Shown piece by piece: positions 60,640 through 64,000 of a stretch of 64,000 nucleotides of DNA (positions are counted from its first letter, which is position 1; each line of letters begins with the position of its first letter). The stretch is from positions 7,520,501 through 7,584,500 of the forward strand of contig CATNEN010000034.1 in NCBI GenBank assembly GCA_950097015.1. The letters are read 5' to 3'. This stretch comes from Macrostomum hystrix. Taxonomy: Eukaryota > Platyhelminthes > Macrostomidae. The notes under the pieces are model-generated. The model was not told the DNA's origin and did not search any database. It was given only the letters and a program-made list of their open reading frames with translations. Made by a program: the position numbers and the translations under genes.

Positions 60640-60855
60640 CTAACTGCTCCACACTGTCTCCTTGCATGGGCTCATCTGGGCCAAAATCGGATTCACTAGC
60701 AACGCTACTGTGCTCAGTGCTGTCGCTAGTTCCGCTGCCGCCGCCGCCGCTGTCATCGCACCTATTGGTACTACCATCGCTTTCAATGCTGTCGGATGCA
60801 TTAGTGACAACATTTTGCTCGCTGCTAGCTCTGCTGATTGCACCTGATTGCTGAC
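60640..60855 (-). CDS. candidate internal exon B (Ser/Asp-rich)
   Basis: Acceptor TTTTCCTCAG before 60855 and consensus donor TTAG|GTGAGA after 60640. The frame reads QQSGAISRASSEQNVVTNAS, DSIESDGSTNRCDDSGGGGS and DEPMQGDSVEQL: acidic, Ser-rich, low complexity. Splice phases fit both exon A (1+2 bases) and exon C (1+2 bases). Introns are 622 bp (60856-61477) and 494 bp (60146-60639), both AT-rich. Confidence 0.6.
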   Translation of the reverse strand, partial: VSNQVQSAELAASKMLSLMHPTALKAMVVPIGAMTAAAAAAELATALSTVALLVNPILAQMSPCKETVWSS

Positions 60856-61477
60856 CTGAGGAAAAGGACGCATTGAGTTAACTATAACTTAGCGGTTTAA
60901 ATTTACTAAATTATGTCTTTTTTTCTCCAGAAAAGAGAGATAATGATAATCGCATTGCTCACGTCTCTACAGAACTTTATGTTCTGAAATCCTAGTTGTA
61001 TAAACTGAACGAAGCAATCGAATATTAATTTATGGTCCTATAGACATGTCATCAATCAGTAGCAGCTCTACAATAGTTTTGAAATCCTGTTCTATGCACT
61101 TAACATCAAGAATTAGGAAACTTTAGTCAACTCACTGTCATTTTCTTTATTGCTTACATTCACATCACCCACAGACGCAGCAAATTCCAAAGCTTTTCAA
61201 CTCCGCTTGACTACTTCTTATCGCTGGAAAACTGTTTTCACAGATAACTGATAACAGTTAACAGTTAACAGAACACAGATAACAATTTTCACAGTTTTCA
61301 CAAAAAACATTTTCTAACTCATTATACGAAATTAACTCGTACATAACCTATAAAAATTATCAGCTGGTGCGTCCCATCTCCACTAATTTTAAGCACGGAA
61401 AATTTTCTAATTGATGAAAATTCGGAATTACAGTGGCAAAAACATTATTTCATTGCTAAAATATGTTATTTTGTAAC

Positions 61478-62354
61478 CTGATCCGGTGACAGGTGGAAGA
61501 ATGAGCTGCACTTGATTCATTTTCGCTGGAATCTCGTTCGCGGTTGGATTTCCAATTCCACCAGCTGTTGGCATCACTCCATTTGAAGCTTCGGCTGCAT
61601 TAAACTCTCCCAGGGCCTCCATTAGAAAATCAACATCTTGCTGAGGCAGCTGAACATCAGGGGGTGGCAGCTGGACGTCGGCAGAAGGCAGCTGAACATC
61701 AGGGGGTGGCAGCTGGACGTCGGCAGAAGGCAGCTGAACATCAGGGGGTGGCAGCTGGACGTCGGCAGAAGGCAGCTGAACATCAGGGGGTGGCAGCTGG
61801 ACGTCGGCAGAAGGCAGCTGAACATCAGGGGGTGGCAGCTGGACGTTGGCAGAAGGCAGCTGAACATCAGAGGGTGGCAGCTGGACGTTGGCAGAAGGCA
61901 GCTGAACATCAGGGGGTGGCAGCTGGACGTTGGCAGAAGGCAGCTGAACATCAGGGGGTGGCAGCTGGACGTTGGCAGAAGGCAGCAGAACATCAGGGGG
62001 TGGCAGCTGGACGTTGGCAGAAGGCAGCTGAACATCAGGGGGTGGCAGCTGGACGTTGGCAGAAGGCAGCTGAACATCAGGGGGTGGCAGCTGGACGTTG
62101 GCCGTTTGCCGCTGATGATGATCAATATCCTCTTCGTCGCTCCCCTCTTCCTCGTTAAAACTAACGCATGGACTGCACATCCAAAGTTGTTTGCCTCTAA
62201 TTTGCGGCGGTTGACGATCGGCATGCGGCTCAGCGAAGTCATCGTCACTGTTGGTCTCGGCGATGACCGCATTGATAAGCTGGCTGAGGGCTTGCTTTCT
62301 GCCTGCCTCCTCGCTCGCCTGATCTTGGGCTTTTTGCAGCACACTGCGTCGCAA
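61478..62354 (-). CDS. candidate 5' exon A with 14-residue proline repeats
   Basis: The minus-strand frame has an N-terminal charged part (QDQASEEAGRKQALSQLINA, EEEGSDEEDIDHHQRQ), then about eleven 14-residue repeats (VQLPPPDVQLPSAN/D) encoded by a 42-bp minisatellite (about 61650-62105). The unique end reads QQDVDFLMEALGEFNAAEAS and QVQLILPPVTGSG, followed by donor G|GTTACA at 61477. The repeats keep all frames open, so the frame is chosen from the unique flanks. No ATG opens this frame; the true start or an earlier exon is unknown (TTG at 62352). Confidence 0.55.
61650..62105. repeat. 42-bp coding-compatible minisatellite
   Basis: About 11 units of 42 bp (AACATCAGGGGGTGGCAGCT + GGACG(T/C)... 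AGAAGGCAGCTG). Two variants, GACGTCGGC and GACGTTGGC, form separate runs, showing local homogenisation. Confidence 0.95.
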
Positions 62355-62499
62355 GTTGCGGACTCCATCGTCACCAGCAGGCAGCAGCTGATGTCCTCGA
62401 TGCCGAAGAGCAGAATTTTTTTCCCGGGCTTAATCAACCCGCATTGCCAGCAAACAGACCATGTACTTTTGTTACATCTTGAGTGGCGGTCCGACTGTA

Positions 62500-62785
62500 G
62501 ATTCAATCCTCCCAGTTTGGGATTCAAATACTCCCAGTTTGGGATTTGAATACTCCTAGTTTTGGATTTGAATACCCCTAGTTTGGGATTTGAATACTCC
62601 CAGTTTGGGATTCAATCCTCCCAGTTTTGGATTCAATCCTCCCAGTTTGGGATTTGAATACTCCTAGTTTTGGATTTGAATACCCCCAGTTTGGGATTTG
62701 AATACTCCCAGTTTGGGATTCAATCCTCCCAGTTTGGGATTCAATCCTCCCATTTTGGGATTTGAATACTCCTAGTTTGGATTTG
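62500..62785. repeat. 21/22-bp minisatellite, block 13 (inverted)
   Basis: About 13 units mixing GGGATTCAATCCTCCCAGTTT and GATTTGAATACTCC types. It separates the Maverick from secreted-protein copy 7. Confidence 0.9.
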
Positions 62786-62877
62786 AAAGAAGAAACAAAA
62801 ATGGCTCGTACTCGTATTTTGTGCCACGATTCGAACAACTGACGAGAGCAGTTTATTTGTAAGAGTTCCAGGTCTCA

Positions 62878-63414
62878 CTAATTGATCACAGTGACCTTCC
62901 ACTTATCTTTAATATAATTCTGGCAGGCAATACTGCTAAAAGATGATCCCTTCGGCCATTTGTCAACAATGTAGGCGTGACTCCAGTACATATTCCTGAT
63001 GGTCACAATGTCACCATCTTTGATGTTCATAGAGTTGTCCTGATTCACAATGAACCACATCTGACCACGATCAGCGGCTCCTTTTTGAAGGTAGATTGCA
63101 TAGCCGTTGCCGCATTGTGCATAGATCTCTTTAATATAACCAGGATTGTCGAGGACGATCTTCTTAGAGCCATGCCAGGCGTCTTCGAATCGGAATGAGG
63201 TTGGCTTACCGGTTGCGACATTACCGGTTGCGACCAATAATAACGCACCTTTGTCTTCACCAACGTCTATGCGGTTCCCTGTTGCCACATTGATCAGCGA
63301 AACCAGCGAGCTTTGGCTGATGACTGCGCGTTTCGAAGCTGCAAGAGGCAGTGCTAGGCAGAGTGCCAGCAGGACCAGCGTCAGTAGGATGACAGAACTG
63401 CTTTGATTGGGCAT
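62878..63414 (-). CDS. small secreted protein, family copy 7
   Basis: 178 codons on the minus strand, intact. Signal peptide identical to copy 2. The variable loop is VATGNRIDVGEDKGALLLVA, lacking both the tryptophan and the cysteines of other variants. VATGNVATGK repeat, IYAQCGN and IACQN cysteines, QMWFIV, GDIVTIRN and VDKWPKGSSFSS are present. Highest similarity to copy 2 outside the loop. TATA box 78 bp upstream. Confidence 0.85.
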   Translation of the reverse strand: MPNQSSSVILLTLVLLALCLALPLAASKRAVISQSSLVSLINVATGNRIDVGEDKGALLLVATGNVATGKPTSFRFEDAWHGSKKIVLDNPGYIKEIYAQCGNGYAIYLQKGAADRGQMWFIVNQDNSMNIKDGDIVTIRNMYWSHAYIVDKWPKGSSFSSIACQNYIKDKWKVTVIN

Positions 63415-63485
63415 TCCAATTCAATTTCTGGCAGTTTCAATAAACGAACCGAGAAATTGGAGTTTGATTTGAATTTCTCAGAAGC

Positions 63486-63492
63486 TTATATA
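63486..63492 (-). promoter_or_regulatory. TATA box of secreted-protein copy 7
   Basis: TATATAA on the minus strand, 78 bp before the ATG at 63414. Confidence 0.75.
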
Positions 63493-63832
63493 GAGCTTTT
63501 GGTTGATTGGAATTTTTAACGTTAAGCGCAGACGAGCAGAGAAAACTGTTTCTTTCCTAGGAACTACATTTTTACCTTCAGGAATGCAGATGACGTTGTG
63601 GTTGCGTTGCAATCAATAAGGAAAATTTTAATCTGATTCACTCCTCAGGAGTATCTCTGTGCATGTGGCTTTGCTTCAAGTCGGATACACATTTTCAACT
63701 AAAATTTGAAACCGCTATCAGATTAAGAAATATTTCTTAGAAGGAAATTCTTAAAAAAAGTGGAAAAGTTTTCTTGATTTTCGTTCAGTGCTTCACTTCG
63801 CAATTGCTGTGCTTCGAGCGTTGCCTGCAAGT

Positions 63833-64000
63833 GATACTCCCAGTTTGGGATTTGAATACTCCCAGTTTGGGATTTGAATACTCCCAGTTTAGGATTCAAA
63901 CACTCCCAGTTTGGGATTCGAATACTCCCAGTTTGGGATTCGAATACTCCCAGTTTGGGATTTGAATACTCCCAGTTTGGGATTCAATCCTATCAGCTTG
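63833..64000. repeat. 22-bp minisatellite, block 14 (inverted, runs off the window)
   Basis: Units of the GGGATTYGAATACTCCCAGTTT type, the same position relative to gene copy 7 as blocks 2, 6 and 10 have relative to copies 2, 4 and 5. Confidence 0.9.

Larger units (their letters stand above)
52691..62480 (+). mobile_element. Maverick/Polinton virus-like element
   Basis: It contains the hallmark set: major capsid protein, adenain-like protease, FtsK/HerA-type packaging ATPase and protein-primed PolB, with structural genes on + and the polymerase on -. Genes are tightly packed (2 bp between capsid and protease). No integrase gene and no long terminal inverted repeats are seen, so the ends are approximate: the left edge abuts a truncated gypsy integrase and the right edge a minisatellite. 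A TBP-like gene is additional to the usual set. Confidence 0.85.

Overview
The window looks like a repeat-dominated accessory region of an invertebrate animal genome. The evidence is spliceable exons with consensus GT/AG sites, LTR retrotransposons of three lineages (CsRn1-like Ty3/gypsy, Gmr1-like Ty3/gypsy, BEL/Pao), an apurinic-endonuclease/RNase H LINE and a Maverick/Polinton virus-like DNA element. A lophotrochozoan such as a flatworm would fit, but nothing in the sequence fixes the species. I see no bacterial operons, CRISPR arrays, tRNA or rRNA genes.

Two motifs organise the region. The first is a small secreted-protein gene of 177-188 codons, present as seven apparently intact copies (3.07, 4.94, 12.54, 32.18, 43.91 kb on +; 49.07 and 62.88 kb on -) and two promoter-less pseudogenes (23.2 and 41.6 kb, -). 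Every intact copy has a TATA-like box exactly 78 bp before the ATG. The second is a 21/22-bp GGGAGGATTGAATCCC-type minisatellite that flanks the gene modules in both orientations (14 blocks). The modules have spread by segmental duplication: 12.1-16.4 kb matches 31.9-36.0 kb, and 21.7-24.5 kb matches 40.8-42.9 kb.

Layout. 0-2.1 and 6.7-8.1 kb: a 184-bp LTR followed by decayed Maverick integrase and a small hydrophobic Maverick protein; the first copy also keeps a phospholipase A2 fragment. 9-11 kb: a CAGCAG minisatellite, an LTR and unrecognised ORFs. 14.26-18.1 kb: a CsRn1-like element, with a LINE (18.1-21.7 kb) inserted antisense in its polypurine tract. 25.47-31.85 kb: a nearly complete Ty3/gypsy element with 156-bp LTRs whose integrase lies before the reverse transcriptase (Gmr1 order). 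It is interrupted by a BEL/Pao remnant whose two LTRs point in opposite directions. 33.89-38.56 kb: second, internally deleted copy of the CsRn1+LINE composite. 47-48.8 and 51.1-52.7 kb: other gypsy fragments.

52.7-62.4 kb holds the most interesting block, a Maverick/Polinton. On + it carries a basic protein, double-jelly-roll-type major capsid protein, adenain-like protease, packaging ATPase, three small conserved Maverick-type proteins and, unexpectedly, a two-repeat TATA-binding-protein (TBP) homologue. On - it carries a protein-primed type B DNA polymerase that has lost its catalytic core and is preceded by two phase-matched upstream exons. Most genes in this block carry one-base frameshifts, so the element is either decaying or affected by assembly errors.
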